From Actinernus sp. WN-2022 (lineage: Eukaryota > Cnidaria > Anthozoa > Actiniaria > Actinernidae), in contig JAOWCC010000752.1 in NCBI GenBank assembly GCA_030867875.1, forward strand, positions 310,001 to 374,000: 64,000 nucleotides of DNA, given 5' to 3'. Below are positions 23,506 through 33,500 of this stretch, piece after piece; the stretch's first letter is position 1; every line of letters begins with the position of its first letter. The position numbers and the translations under genes are program-made. The notes beneath the pieces are model-generated. The model saw nothing but the letters and a program-made list of their open reading frames with translations. It was not told the DNA's origin and ran no database searches.

Positions 23506-23984
23506 ACAGCTACAACTAGTCTTTCTCAATTTTAGCAACCTTTAGTAGAGCAGTTTTCGCTTGACTATCCTATAACCAAACACAAAGTAATCACATCAAT
23601 TCTGCTTAGAATGTATGCAAGTTATAAGCAAAGTAATCGTCGATTACTTTGGACAGTTAAGAGAAAGCCGCTCTATAAATATTTATACATTTTTTATATC
23701 GTTCAAACATTTTGTCTCCATTTTTTTGTGTTTCATTATCAAAACTGTGTTGATACATTCTCAGCGATTTAAAATTAATTTATCAACCAAAATTACTTCA
23801 AATATGTTAGTTAAAATAGCTTCCAAAATAATTTGTAGTTAGTATTTGTTTGTGTATTAACTAGAATTTAATTAAACGTGTCTGTTATTGTAACCACTAA
23901 ACGAGTGTGAGTTGGTTCCTACCTAAATAATTTTTCTTCAAGCAATATTATGAAGCGAAATCTTGTGATTAATGAATCTATTTT

Positions 23985-24378
23985 GTGCATGCATGCACCC
24001 TGCTGATGCCATGTATCAGTGCAGATGTACTATAATTCTCATACATGCACCCTGGTGCATGTATGCACATGCATGCAGCCAGTGCATGCATGATGCATGC
24101 AATGCATGCACAGGGGCCAATTTTCGTGCACGCAAACTCCTGCATGTATGCACATGCATGACCTCCTGCGTGCATGTACATGCATGCAGCCAGTGCATGC
24201 ATGATGCATGCAATGCATGCACAGGGGCCAATTTTCGTGCACGCAAACTCCTGCATGTATGCACATCCATGACCGCCTGCATGCATGCACATTCGTGCAG
24301 CCAGTGCATGCATGATGCATGCATGATGCACGCAATGCATGCACAGGGGCCAATTTTCATGCATGCCGCATGCATGCA
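23985..24378. repeat. GCATGCAT-rich array (right end of nested element)
   Basis: Three copies of a block of about 120 bp containing CAGTGCATGCATGATGCATG, CACAGGGGCCAATTTTC and ACGCAAACTCCTGCATGTAT. Both strands are open over more than 100 codons because of the repeat; no real protein is implied. Confidence 0.9.
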
Positions 24379-24502
24379 CATTTTGGAAGGGAATTAGCTT
24401 GGCCTTCCTGTGGTCATTTCGATCATTGCATCACTCATGGTCGTTCGACAATGTTTCGTGTACTATCCGAAATAATCACCCCGTAATTACTGCTTTATAT
24501 AA

Positions 24503-24786
24503 TCATAGTTAATAGAGTGGAATGGTTAGGAAACTCAGGGACCTTCTTTGTTATATGTCTTTGTTAGCTTTTTTCAACCACTACCGTGCACAAAACACAA
24601 TAGAAATTCCAACATGTTAATCAATCAGCCAATAGAAACGTGTGAGTTCAGTCGTTCAGGGAACGCTAATGAACTATGATCGTGCACAATCTTTTGTCTT
24701 ACCCCTTCCAACCTAAATCGCAGCGCCTTTATTAGCCCTTTTGAAGTTTGCCGGGTTTCCTAACCATTCCACTCTATTAACTATGA
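24503..24786. mobile_element. 284-bp MITE with perfect 32-bp inverted ends
   Basis: TCATAGTTAATAGAGTGGAA and the 12 following bases (24503-24534) are mirrored exactly at 24755-24786. A TTAA lies inside each arm; since the symmetry extends beyond it, TTAA cannot be confidently called a target duplication. Confidence 0.85.
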
Positions 24787-25164
24787 TATAATATAGTATA
24801 AAAGAAAGAAGGAATCTGCTCAACTATTACAATACTATTCGTTTAATTATGACTACTTTACCTTGTTGAGCTGCCGCCATGTTTGGCAAATACCATGCAT
24901 GCAGAAGTGATGAGTTCGTTTGAGCGTCTAAGCTCTATTTTTGCTCAGCATATTTGTCGAAATACCGGATCAAAAGTAAAGAAAAACCTTTACTATTGTA
25001 CGTTCTGTATTATTTCGAGAAGAATTTAGTAAGAAAGAAAGAAAAACGCTTCGAAGTCATATGGCGTTGCTATGGAGTATGGGCCAACAAGTCACGTGCC
25101 ATCTGTTGCCAAAAGCTTCAAATTTGAAACTCATTCACGCAGGAGTAAATGAATGCTAGGAAAT

Positions 25165-25836
25165 GGTAGTTTGTTTGGGTCTTCGTTTTCCAGTCTTCTT
25201 TATCTAGGGTCTTCGTTTTTCGGGTCTTCGTTATCTAGGGGGGAGGGGTCTTCGTTTTCTGATCTTCGTTATCTAGGGGGGTCTTCGTTTTCTGGTCTTC
25301 GTTATCTAGGGTCTTCGTTTTTAGATCTTCGTTATCTAGGGGGGTCTTCGTTATCTAGGGGGGTCTTCGTTTTCTGATCTTCGTTATCTAGGGGGGTCTT
25401 CGTTTTCTGGTCTTCGTTATCTAGGGGGTCTTCGTTTTCTGGTCTTCGTTATCTAGGGTCTTCGTTTTTAGATCTTCGTTATCTAGGGGGGTCTTCGTTT
25501 TCTGTTCTTCGTTATCTAGGGTCTTTGTTGTTAGATCTTCGTTATCTAGGGGGGTCTTCGTTTTCTGGTCTTCGTTATCTAGGGTCTTCGTTTTTCTGGT
25601 CTTCTTGTCTAGGGTCTTCGTTTTTCGGAACTTCGTTATCTAGGGTCTTCGTTTTTCGGGTCTTCGTTATCTAGGGGGGTCTTCGTTTTCTGGTCTTCGT
25701 TTTCTGGTCTTCGTTATCTAGGGTCTTCGTTTGTTAGATCTTCGCTATCTAGGGGGGTCTTCGTTTTCTGGTCTTCGTTATCTAGGGTCTTCGATCTTCG
25801 GTCTTCGTTTTCTAGGTCTTCGTTATCTAGACACCC
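25165..25836. repeat. Right tandem array of the foldback-like element
   Basis: Reverse-complement units of the left array (GGTCTTCGTTATCTAGG, GGTCTTCGTTTTCTGG, TCTTCGTTTTTAGATCTTCG). At about 670 bp it is nearly twice the length of the left array, so the two ends have expanded unequally. Confidence 0.9.
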
Positions 25837-26435
25837 TGACAGTTATGTCAATCTCTGAAATCCGCAAATAAATGTCTTTGGTTAAAATGCGGAAAACCTT
25901 TCTCTATGGATCTGCGTCAGGCTCTCTTCTTTTCTCTACCCCGTCTTCCCTTCTTGAGAGCCTGATACTCAGGTTATATTTATACGAAAGCTGTGATTGA
26001 GAAAAGGGCAATAAAGTGGTTCAATGTTAAATGCGTAACGTTCCAACGTTAAAATTAAATAAAAAAATAGTAAGACAAAGTAGTCATGCTTAAAGATAAT
26101 ACCATTAATGCACGAATTACCATCACGTACGCCACGGCTGCAAGAGCTCAAGTGAGCCAGACAACAGTCCGTTTCATACTGGGTCTACGCTTAATAGAGG
26201 TTCTCATTAAATGCAGTAAAACCTGTATTTAGCGTCCGCGGCTTAAAAAATGAAATTTGAGAACTTCGTATCACTGCATCACTTTATCTTGGTATCACTG
26301 TATCACTATATCTTGGCATCTTGGTATCTCCGTATCATTGTATCTTGTAACACGTTATATACCAAGCCTGCGAGCAGAGACCTCTTCTTCAAAATGATTA
26401 AATTTGTTTATTCACACCTGGATTACATTTATTAT

Positions 26436-26556
26436 GTATAGATGGTTTGCACTCAACCCCCAGAGATTCAAATGACAAAGGGCATGACGGCCATGTTGGT
26501 GTACCTAAAGGTACACCAATATGACCGCCGTGACGTCATGTGCAACCATCTATTGA
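26436..26556. mobile_element. Small MITE with ATAGATGGTT ends
   Basis: ATAGATGGTTTGCAC at the left pairs with TGCAACCATCTAT at the right. Inside, GGCCATGTTGGTGTACC is mirrored by GGTACACCAATATGACC. A relative with GCGGCCATGTTGGTG and AACCATCTATA is at about 63070-63210. Confidence 0.7.
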
Positions 26557-26831
26557 TCGGTCGATAAAGTGATAAATTGCCCACTAATTACATGCAGAAT
26601 ACAAAGAAACAGCAAATATCGCAATTAACTGTCCCCAGTAACGATCCCAAACACCTTGGCGAAACCGAACTCGACTCATCCCCCTACTCGTATCTAAAGT
26701 GGGTAATTGTGCAGACAATATATATGCTGTGGGGATTGGGGGGGGGGGGAGTTCAATTAATAAGTGCATTAAGATCACTACTATTCTATTCACGTAGCTC
26801 AGTCAGTTACTAAAGAGGGTTGTCACTTACA

Positions 26832-27154
26832 ATGGAAGGAGTTGAAGCAGGCCTCGCATCAGCATATGCTGAGCTTTCTTCCTTTCAATACACGGAGGGG
26901 CTAAAACTGATCGGCGAAGCCCCACCCTACCCTGGAAACAAAATATTAGACGTGGGGTGTGGTACTGGGGAGATCACAGCACACCTGGCTCAGCTCGTTG
27001 GACCAGCTGGAGAAGTTGTTGGCATTGACCCTGATGTAGACAGGATACAGATTGCACTAAATAAGTTTGGCAGTGTTGGGAATCTGACTCTGGTTTGAAG
27101 GAAGCACTGAAGGGTTTCCACACTGTAGTGAAGAGTACTATGACTATGTATACT
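26832..27154 (+). CDS. SAM-dependent methyltransferase, exon 1
   Basis: The start ATG at 26832 opens MEGVEAGLASAYAELSSFQY. The glycine-rich SAM-binding motif I, ILDVGCGTGEITAHLA, is at residues 38-53, and VVGIDPDVDRIQIA gives the acidic motif II. A class I methyltransferase of the Methyltransf_11/25 type (JHAMT-like arrangement) transfers methyl from SAM; the substrate is unknown. Near 27093 one extra base shifts the frame: NLTL is followed by a stop at 27096, while skipping G27093 gives FEGSTEGFPHCSEEYYDYVY up to the donor T|GTAAGT. With that base skipped the phase matches exon 2 exactly. So it is either a real lesion or a sequence error. Confidence 0.8.
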
Positions 27155-28252
27155 GTAAGTATTGCTAACTGAATACAACTATATGTATCTAAGCAGCAGA
27201 ATCTGGTTGTGCCAGATTAAATAGAAATCACCAAACAAAGGATGCAGCCTTTGTGAAACTCCAGTCTCGATCAACGGAGTACAGTGACGTTCACGTCTTC
27301 TCAGATATTATTCTCGTTGGCGGCCACTTATCAGTCCTTTAATAAGCGGACTTGGTTTGGTAGCGCTAGGCATGTTTCAAGGGTTCTTTAGATTATATGC
27401 GCTTAAAGACCACTGGGAACGAGGTTGTAAATACGCAGTTTAACTATCGAGAGCGCTTTTCGATTGAGTGTCGAAAGCAACAAGTGATTGCTTGGATTTT
27501 GCGTTTGCTTAGCTTTGTTCTATTGGCTGTGAAAATGTTTTGTAATTATCAGCCAATCTAGTTCTAACTCAAACCAAACATGGTTTTTGTCCGTCACGAA
27601 TAGACCAGTTCGCGGTTAGCCTGGTTAGCGCCAAATAATTTCCGTAAAATCTATAATTTCTGAAAGAACGAGTCCGCGGGAAAGTTTACAGACAAATGCA
27701 TGGAAAACTGAAAAAAACGACTGCATTCGGTATCTTTAGCTTGCAGACAGTAAATATTTCAGAAATTCGATTTTACGGAAATTTTGGCATCGGATTCCCA
27801 TACAAACACAGACTGTATTTTGCGCCATGTTTGCACCCCGTTCAAAATGTCGGACTGGTCTGTCTATTTTGAATTCGTTTTAGCAAAAGTATCCATGGCC
27901 ACGATTGCGTTTCCTTGCATGTGATTGGTTCAAAACCAATACGATCACGAATTACTTCAGTTTCTGATTGGCTCATTGCGTTTTTGCTTGCTCCCGTGAT
28001 TAGCTCTTTAATTACAGAACTCTGGTCTTGCTGCACGTTTGGTGCACTGAGGGACTGTTTATACGATCGAGGGGGGTTGACCATAGTGCTAGGACCAGCA
28101 GAATTGTTTACTATATGCCAGGCTCGAGGATTACAGTATCAATGAAGATAGCCCTAGTGCTAGGACCAGCAGTATTGTTGTCAATAGACAAAATAGTCTC
28201 GAGCTCTCAATCGAAAACCATTTATTCACTGCTTCTGATTTTTCTTTGATAG
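27155..28252 (+). other. Methyltransferase intron
   Basis: Runs from GTAAGT to TTTGATAG. It contains a solitary P/hAT-like terminus (CTGGGAACGAGGTTG at 27418-27432), a MITE copy (27604-27885) and a pair of CTAGGACCAGCAG words at 28089 and 28158. Confidence 0.75.
27604..27885. mobile_element. MITE, AATAGACCAGTTCGCGG family
   Basis: The left end AATAGACCAGTTCGCGGTTA and the right end mirrored from ATAGACAGACCAGTCCGACA enclose GCCAAATAATTTCCGTAAAA and its inverse. Compared with 58911-59330, part of the left arm is deleted. Confidence 0.7.
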
Positions 28253-28695
28253 CGAACCATGTAATGCACTGGGTTCAGGACAAAGAAACAGCTCTAAATA
28301 ATGCATTTCAAAGTTTGAAACCAGGTGGAGTTTTGGTGTGGAATTTTGTCTTCGACAAGAAGCCTGAAAGAGCGAACCAGGTATCAGTAAAGCCATTTAT
28401 CCCTGAGCAGATGTACAGCAATCTCCTCGATAAATTGTTTCTTGTGGGGTGCAACAAAATGGTGGAAACAGCAAAGGCCGTTGGATTTTCAAGTGTCAAT
28501 TGTAAAGAAGTAATTTCTGTCTGTATTTGCGACGACCCAAACCATTACATCAAATGGTCTATGGCATCAACAAATGGGTCCATCAAGGCTAAAGATGTGA
28601 ACTGGAAGGCACTTGAGAAATATAAGTTCCCATTGTCAGTTGATGGAAAACTCCCAGTTCAGTGGGATGTAGGAATATTGATTGCACAGAAATAG
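28253..28695 (+). CDS. SAM-dependent methyltransferase, exon 2
   Basis: The acceptor TTTGATAG|CG joins the T left by exon 1 to make Ser in SNHVMHWVQDKETAL, the post-motif region where this family reads S/N-x-V-L-HW. It continues LNNAFQSLKPGGVLVWNFV (motif III, LKPGG) and ends SVDGKLPVQWDVGILIAQK with stop TAG at 28693-28695. The complete protein would be about 255 residues, normal for the family. It appears to be a single-domain cytosolic enzyme with no signal peptide. Confidence 0.85.
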
Positions 28696-28717
28696 CAACT
28701 GAAAAGAGGTACCACAA

Positions 28718-28738
28718 TTAATTAATTAATTAATTAAT
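28718..28738. repeat. TTAA/ATTA microsatellite
   Basis: Short run of AATTAATTAATTAATTAATT, 23 bases after the methyltransferase stop. Confidence 0.9.
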
Positions 28739-28739
28739 G

Positions 28740-29690
28740 TACGACAAGTCAATCTCCTGGAAAAAGCATAACTCCGATCGGATTGGTTGCTGCTGATCAG
28801 TACGGTATTTTGCCGTCGGTAACATATTGGTCGGCTAGCCCATACCGTAACTGGTTTTGTTTCGTTTATATACGGCTGTCTTTACAAACGCCATAAATAA
28901 AGTAATAATTATATCAAAAACGAGAGCAAGTGTTTACCAGGGGATCCAAACACAAGAAACAGATGAAAGCACGAGACGATCGACTTCGGCCGAGCGCTTT
29001 TATTGTTTGGAGACCTTGGTAAAACACGAAGCACACCTTTTTCTGTTACTTCTCAAACGCAGGAAAACAATACATGTTTTCATAAATCATAGGAAGTATT
29101 GTTTGCCTGGTATTTTGTTACATGCAATTATTGACCACAAGGTTGCGCCGATGAAGCTATGAAATCGACAATAATTCAGACTCGGTCTATAAACGCACAA
29201 ACACACTAAAAGAACTCGCGTTTGGTCGACAATATTAGGGATCTTACGAAACCAGGACGGCAATGTCTAGGACGACGTCATAAAACAATATAGTCTTAAT
29301 CAGTTAAAAAATAAAATAACCGCTGCGCGAAAAAATGCATGCACTCGGCAGTCGCCTACACTTGACCGTTCTCTGCAAAAACACAACGTGAAAACCCCAA
29401 ATTTCACGTTATAAAAGAACGCGAACGTGAGAAAGTAAAATACTCGGTATTTTTCGTTCGGCATGAACGAAACTATGTTTATTATAATTTTACGAAAATG
29501 TGGTGTGAAAAACGATAAAAGGCGAATGAAGGAAACGATAAACACCAAACTAACTTCGCGAAATTTTTTAAGCTTCCCATCGTCACAGCCGTTGCCGTCC
29601 TTGGCTTAGTGCGTAAGGTCCCACGCTCCTCGACACAACAGGTAACCCAAACCTGAAGAGTGTTGTGAAGACTAAATTTGTCTACACTGA
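28740..29690. other. No gene recognised
   Basis: No exon with recognisable similarity; CG content is somewhat higher near 28980 and 29580. Confidence 0.35.
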
Positions 29691-29694
29691 CCTT

Positions 29695-30120
29695 TATTTA
29701 CGGAATCATTTTACGTATTGAATTACCAGTAGCTACTGAGTTACAACTGAAAGTATTTTTACTCGGGCTGCCTGTTGCAGCACCGAGTCTAAATCTGCAG
29801 GCCGTTGTTCTGTGCAGCAACATTTTTGCCCATGTATTAAATTTCAAGTTCACCACCAATCAGATTACACTGTGCTGGTCACGTAATACCTCCAGGTTAA
29901 TTTATTTACATAATTTAATACAGTAAATCAAGATGGTGTCCCCGCGAGGAAATTTCTCTCAAATTTGGAGTCCCATCTCTCAAATGTAAGCAGTTTAATG
30001 TTTTATTTAACTTCACTCGTGCGAAAGCCTTCCAACAGGCTCAGGATATTTAAACTGGCGCTCTTGTCGGAGCCGAAGGACCGCATTTTTTACCCAGATG
30101 GCCAGTGACAAGACGACCTG
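29695..30120 (+). repeat. LINE 5' leader copy
   Basis: Plus-strand homologue of 5580-6034. It has the hairpin unit ACTCGGGCTGCCTGTTGCAG, then ACCAATCAGATTACACTGTG, CTCGTGCGAAAGCCTTCCAA and GGACCGCATTTTTTACCCAG. It stops before any ORF1-like sequence, so it is either a 3'-truncated copy or a solo leader. It ends about 140 bp before the Ty3 insertion. Confidence 0.6.
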
Positions 30121-30261
30121 AAAGGGCTGCATGATGAAAGCTAATATTTCTCGTTTAAGCTACTCTTCCGCCACGGCTTTATTATTTGAACCTCTGTGGA
30201 TTGGTATACTCAAATATACTGCACAATACCATACAACTGAATAAGAAGTCTTTAACAAAGC

Positions 30262-30387
30262 TGTAATGGAGAGTAAACACGACACAGAGTGACACATAGT
30301 CAAGAGCACATGGTCTCCATATTTAATCTATCCTATAATACTTAACAAGTATGCATGTCACGCAATACTGTCACGCTAGTCACTACA
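30262..30387 (-). repeat. 3' LTR of Ty3-type element
   Basis: 126 bp, plus-strand reading starts TGTAATGGAGAGTAAACACG and ends CACTACA. Unusually short for Ty3-type LTRs, which are often several hundred bases. Confidence 0.95.
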
Positions 30388-30401
30388 CTCCTCCTCTCCT
30401 T
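30388..30401 (-). promoter_or_regulatory. Polypurine tract
   Basis: Minus strand AAGGAGAGGAGGAG directly abuts the 3' LTR; it would prime plus-strand DNA synthesis. Confidence 0.85.
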
Positions 30402-30537
30402 CAGATGAGAACATCAAATTAACAACAGATCAACATGATCAAACTAAATAACAATGGTTTCTAATGTCAATGTCCTTTACTTCTATGACTTATCTGTTTC
30501 TTTAAAGTTGCAGTGTATAAAATGCAAATATATCAGT

Positions 30538-33500
30538 TCAAATGTTTTCAATAAGTCTTTTGGTGGGTCTTGACACCCTTGTTGACCTACGAGGGGTACA
30601 GTCCAGCAGTGCGTTGTCACTTTTACCAGGTTCCACTGTAGGTTCCGTGATTTCTAGTGTGGGGTCTTCATCCACAAGCTCTTCCTGTTGACAGCTGAGT
30701 GGTTTGAGTGATTCATCAGTCAGTAGCTTCTTGAAATGGGATGAATTTCGGGTCACTTTCCTACCAGCATTTTCTGCAGTTATCATATTGTGTTTCCTTT
30801 CTGTCACTGTAAGTGGCTCAGGGTGGTATGGAGTGGATAACTTCTCACGCTTTGGCTGTTTCACTAAGACAGTGTCTCCAACTTGAAGATCACACTCTTT
30901 GATGGCTCTTCTGGTGGACTCCGCTTGGTTCTTGATTTTGACTTTCTGTAATTCATCCTTCTCACGCATAGTTACAGGATCAAGTCTCTCAGCACAGGGT
31001 ATGGTGACAGGGTAAGGTAGTTTTACTCTGATAGGTCTGCCAAAAAGGGCTGTGGCTGGGGCAACTCCAGTAGTACAATGAGGAGTTGCACGATAGTTAC
31101 GGAGAAACTGGTACATGTCTTGTTTCCAGTGTGTCGAGGTGCGTAGCATTTTGCCAATCGTTTTCATAAAACGCTCAACTTCACCATTAGCTTCAGGCCA
31201 TAGAGGAGAAACTTTGCGATGCTTGAAGCCAATGTGTTCAGCAAACTGTGCAAATTCATGGCCATTAAATGGAGGGCCATTGTCAGATTTGACTACTTTA
31301 GGTACTCCATAAGCAGCAAAGATGCGATCCAACTTAGGGATGACCGCCTTGGCAGAGGTTGAGTGTACAATCTCTAGCTCGGGGAATCTTGAGTAATCAT
31401 CCACAATTACCAGGATATAGTGTCCTGATACTTCACACAAGTCTATGCTCACCTGTTCCCAGGGACCATTGGGTAATGGTGTCATCTTCAGAGGTTCACG
31501 AGAGGGCTTGGGTGTAGCCACCTGACAAGGAATGCACTGTTTCACTATAGAATCTGTAAGGGTGTCCATTTTAGGAAACAAAACCTTTGAGCGCAGCAGA
31601 CTGCGTGTCTTGACCAGACCTTGATGGCCTTCGTGAGCCAATTGTACTACTCGTCGCTGTAAGTCATGGGGAATGACCATCCGATTTCCACGAAGTATTA
31701 TCTTGCCATCTACTGATGTCAGCTCACTACAGATGTTGGCAAAGATTTTGAGAGCACTGATGTCACCATCCACTGGCTTTAGGTTGTCCCACTGACCAGA
31801 TGAGATGAGGCGCATCACCGTTTGCAGTGTAACATCCTTTGCTGTCGACTCGATGATCTCTTCTCTACTTAGAGCTTTGGGTGTGGCTTGAGACATAACA
31901 AAGTTAACATACTGTTCTGCAGACTCAGCAATAAGATTACAAGTTGTGCCTCCTTGAAGATGTCTTGAGATGTAGTCAGCTGGATTCTGGTCACCTCTTG
32001 CATACAGAACTTCAAAATCAAATGACTGTAGCTTGAGACGCCAGTTGTCAATACGGGCTGAGGCTTGAGATGTAGGGCGGTTGAAGATGGGTAACAGTGG
32101 CTTGTGATCAGTTATCACAGTAAAGTGGCTTCCCAGTAAGTACATCCTGAAGTGATGGCAACCCCAGGTAATTGCTAGGGCCTCACGCTCAATTTGAGAG
32201 TACCGCCTTTCCACACTTGAAAGAGCTTTGCTAGCATAGGAGATGACTTTACCATCTTGTGTCAGAACAGCACCCAGGCCAATAGGACTGGCATCAACAA
32301 GTAAAACCGAGTCCTTACCAGGATCAAAATATGCCATGACTTCATCAGAGGTGAGACTGCTTTTGAGCTTTTCTAAGGCTGCTTGTTGTGCATCTTCCCA
32401 CTTGAATTTTACTCCTTTGTGTGTGAGGTCACGTAGTGGTGCAACAATATCTGCATAGTTGGGTATGAAACGAGACACATAGTTGGCCATGCCAAGTAGG
32501 CTACGTACATCACTCACTGAGGTCGGTGCTTCAGCATTCTTGATTACTTCCACCTTGGCAGGGTCAGGAGACATTCCTTGGTCACTAAAGATCATTCCAA
32601 AGAACTCGATGCGAGGCATGTAGAACTTGCACTTTGCTTTCTTCAAGGTCAAATTTAACTCTATGAAACGATTCAGCACTGCATGTAAGGCTTGATCATG
32701 CTCTTCAGTATTCACTCCATAGATAATAATATCGTCACTAATGTTCTTAACGTTGTGAATGTCACGAATGGCAGTAGCAATCACATCCTGAAACTTCTCT
32801 GCAGCAGCATTTATGCCAAAACTAAGGCGTTTGTATCTGAAGAGACCAAGGTGAGTTGAACAAGTTGTGATATGCCTTGAGTCAGGGTCTAGCACAAGCT
32901 GATGGTAACCTTGATTTAAATCAAGCTTGCTAAACATGGTGGCACCATTCAAATCATGTATCACTTCATCAAGTGTTGGCATTAGGTGTCGCTCCCGGGC
33001 TATGGCCTTGTTTGCTTCACGCATATCAACACACAGTCGAACACCATCAGGTTGTTTGGGCTTCGGCACAAGAACAACTGGAGATACCCAGGGGGTAGGA
33101 CCAACAGCAGGCTCAATGATGTCCTGTTCAAGCAGGGACTCTACACATGCTTCAAGACATTTTCTTTGATGAAATGGAATTCTTCGGTGATGTTGATTAA
33201 CAGGCTTTACACTATCATCAATGTGCAACTTGATCTCCACATCCTTCATCTTTCCAAGACCACAGAACAGATTAGGATATTTATGAAATATATTTTCTTC
33301 AACGGAAACAGCATTTGCAATCTGTAGTACTCCAAGCTTAGTGGCAGTCGGGTATCCAAGAAGAGAGGTTTTAGCATTCACAACAAGAAAATCTGAGTTG
33401 GCTGAATTACACTTAGACTCTATTGTAGCTGAAAATTTTCCAAGGACTAGTAATGGATCAGATGAATTGAAAGCATACACTTTAGTATCACATGGTTTCA

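Larger units (their letters stand above)
19192..24400. mobile_element. Nested element with GCATGCAT-array inverted ends
   Basis: Inverted termini ATTCCCTTCCAAAATGTGCA (19197 onward) and its mirror ending at 24394 are followed inward on both sides by GCATGCAT-rich arrays. The flanks share AGCTT (19192-19196 and 24396-24400, with one extra T on the right), a possible 5-bp duplication. Its midpoint (about 21.8 kb) is offset from the midpoint of the enclosing element (about 21.27 kb), so it is a separate nested insertion and not the inner part of the same inverted repeat. No transposase was seen. Confidence 0.65.
16694..25846. mobile_element. 9.13-kb foldback-like element, 10-bp TSD
   Basis: The target duplication TGACAGTTAT is exact at 16694-16703 and 25837-25846. 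The element (16704-25836) starts GGGTGTCTAGATAACGAAGA and ends with its reverse complement. Each end is a tandem-repeat array of GAAGACC-type units followed inward by about 250-350 bp of unique inverted sequence (17067-17415 mirrored by 24915-25164). Duplications of 9-11 bp with long inverted ends are typical of Mutator-like elements, and Drosophila FB elements have ends made of tandem repeats. No transposase was recognised, so it is called non-autonomous. Confidence 0.85.

Noticed and set aside
23972..24397. Several open frames over 100 codons on both strands rich in Cys-Met-His-Ala
   Set aside because: They are translations of the GCATGCAT array in every frame; there is no splice, start context or protein family.
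24507..24778. TTAA target duplication (piggyBac-like) for the 284-bp MITE
   Set aside because: Perfect symmetry continues seven bases beyond each TTAA, so TTAA is inside the inverted repeat.
25153..25377. Serine/glycine/leucine-rich 74-codon frame
   Set aside because: It lies within the GGTCTTCGTTATC tandem array and reflects the repeat period.
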